This document shows, one piece after another, positions 63,684 to 64,000 of a stretch of 64,000 nt of DNA. Origin of the DNA: Paenibacillus whitsoniae (GTDB taxonomy: Bacteria; Bacillota; Bacilli; Paenibacillales; NBRC-103111); the NCBI RefSeq assembly GCF_003955665.1, contig NZ_RXHU01000014.1, positions 80,949 through 144,948 on the forward strand, in the 5' to 3' direction. Both the position numbers and the translations under genes were made by a program. The notes under the pieces were generated by a model that did no database searches, was not told the origin of the DNA, and worked only from the letters and a program-made list of their open reading frames with translations. Numbering within the stretch: the first letter of the stretch is position 1; each line of letters opens with the position of its first letter.

Positions 63684-64000
63684 GTGGTAACCCTTCCTGA
63701 TGGGACAACTTTGCCCAGAATCGGTCAAGGTACGTGGTATATGGGGGATGAGCCGTCGAAGAAAAATGAAGAGCTTCGCACGTTGAGACGCGGTGTGGAG
63801 CTTGGATTAAACCTGATCGATTCGGCTGAAATGTATGGAGATGGCAGATCCGAGTTCTTGGTTGGAGAAGCGATCGAAGGGATACGAGATCAAGTGTTTC
63901 TGGTATCCAAAGTGTACCCGCACAACGCGGGTCTGAATCGCATCGTCGGCAGCTGCGAACAAAGCTTGAAGCGATTAAAGACGGACCGTCTCGACCTTTA
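63684..64000 (+). CDS. Aldo/keto reductase, 5' part only (cut by window edge)
   Basis: The first 105 codons are visible. Motifs LPRIGQGTWYMGD, GVELGLNLIDSAEMYGDGRSE (catalytic Asp and Tyr) and VFLVSKVYPHNA (catalytic Lys) are those of NADPH-dependent aldo/keto reductases. GTG start with AGGGGG about 8 bp upstream. Confidence 0.85.
   Translation, partial: MVTLPDGTTLPRIGQGTWYMGDEPSKKNEELRTLRRGVELGLNLIDSAEMYGDGRSEFLVGEAIEGIRDQVFLVSKVYPHNAGLNRIVGSCEQSLKRLKTDRLDL

Overview
The window looks like chromosome of a Paenibacillus-type, spore-forming Bacillota. The supporting signs are GerA/GerB/GerC spore-germination genes, a sporulation-kinase-like histidine kinase, AGGAGG-type ribosome binding sites with many TTG/GTG starts, and Bacillus-style Zur boxes. 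I see no rRNA, tRNA, CRISPR array or intact insertion sequence. All functional calls come from reading sequence motifs; no database search was run.

Region 1 (about 1-16 kb) is a copper, cytochrome and redox block. It holds a DsbA-like thiol oxidoreductase (cut by the left edge), a YtkA-like lipoprotein, Sco1, a CopC-CopD fusion, a periplasmic-binding-protein/FecCD-permease pair, two CopA-type P1B ATPases, cytochrome c, a cupredoxin, a PepSY membrane protein, CopZ and two small or unknown membrane proteins. It also encodes a NarL-type two-component pair split over 5 kb and an orphan OmpR-type regulator. Nine promoters in this block carry the same 18-bp inverted repeat, consensus ATAGCTCYTTCGAGYCAT. 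All nine are in the same orientation and lie 21 or 22 bp before the -10 hexamer. This looks like an undescribed activator regulon, probably of the LuxR/NarL-type regulator encoded at 9.2 kb.

Region 2 (about 16-53 kb) is a very large zinc-starvation island studded with Zur boxes (core GTAATNATTAC). It contains two zur paralogues, znuCBA, six COG0523 metallochaperone GTPases, a DUF1980/COG0701 permease pair, zinc-free L33, an FAD oxidoreductase with a Cys tail, a FeoB-like transporter, zinc-independent FolE2, QueD and MoaB. A 10-kb operon (30.2-40.4 kb) encodes an ATP-grasp ligase, a DUF364 putative heavy-metal chelation protein, a methyltransferase, a Nik/Opp-type importer with a fused ATPase, an SbnA-like PLP enzyme and a GNAT. 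This is the best candidate for a new zinc-metallophore pathway. A separate Zur-boxed operon (47.0-53.3 kb) encodes a complete CntABCDF importer and CntE exporter, but no cntKLM biosynthetic genes are present in the window.

Region 3 (about 53-64 kb) is ordinary or decaying. It has small lipoproteins and a broken secreted-protein gene, a CapA-like protein, a gerKA-KB-KC type germination operon, a MEDS/PAS sensor kinase, and the start of an aldo/keto reductase cut by the right edge.

The working model has two layers. Zinc depletion releases Zur at more than ten sites and turns on high-affinity uptake (ZnuABC, Cnt, the Nik-like system, perhaps FeoB-like), metallophore synthesis and export, zinc-sparing paralogues, and GTPases that allocate the remaining zinc. 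Separately, the split two-component system co-ordinates copper delivery to respiratory cuproproteins.
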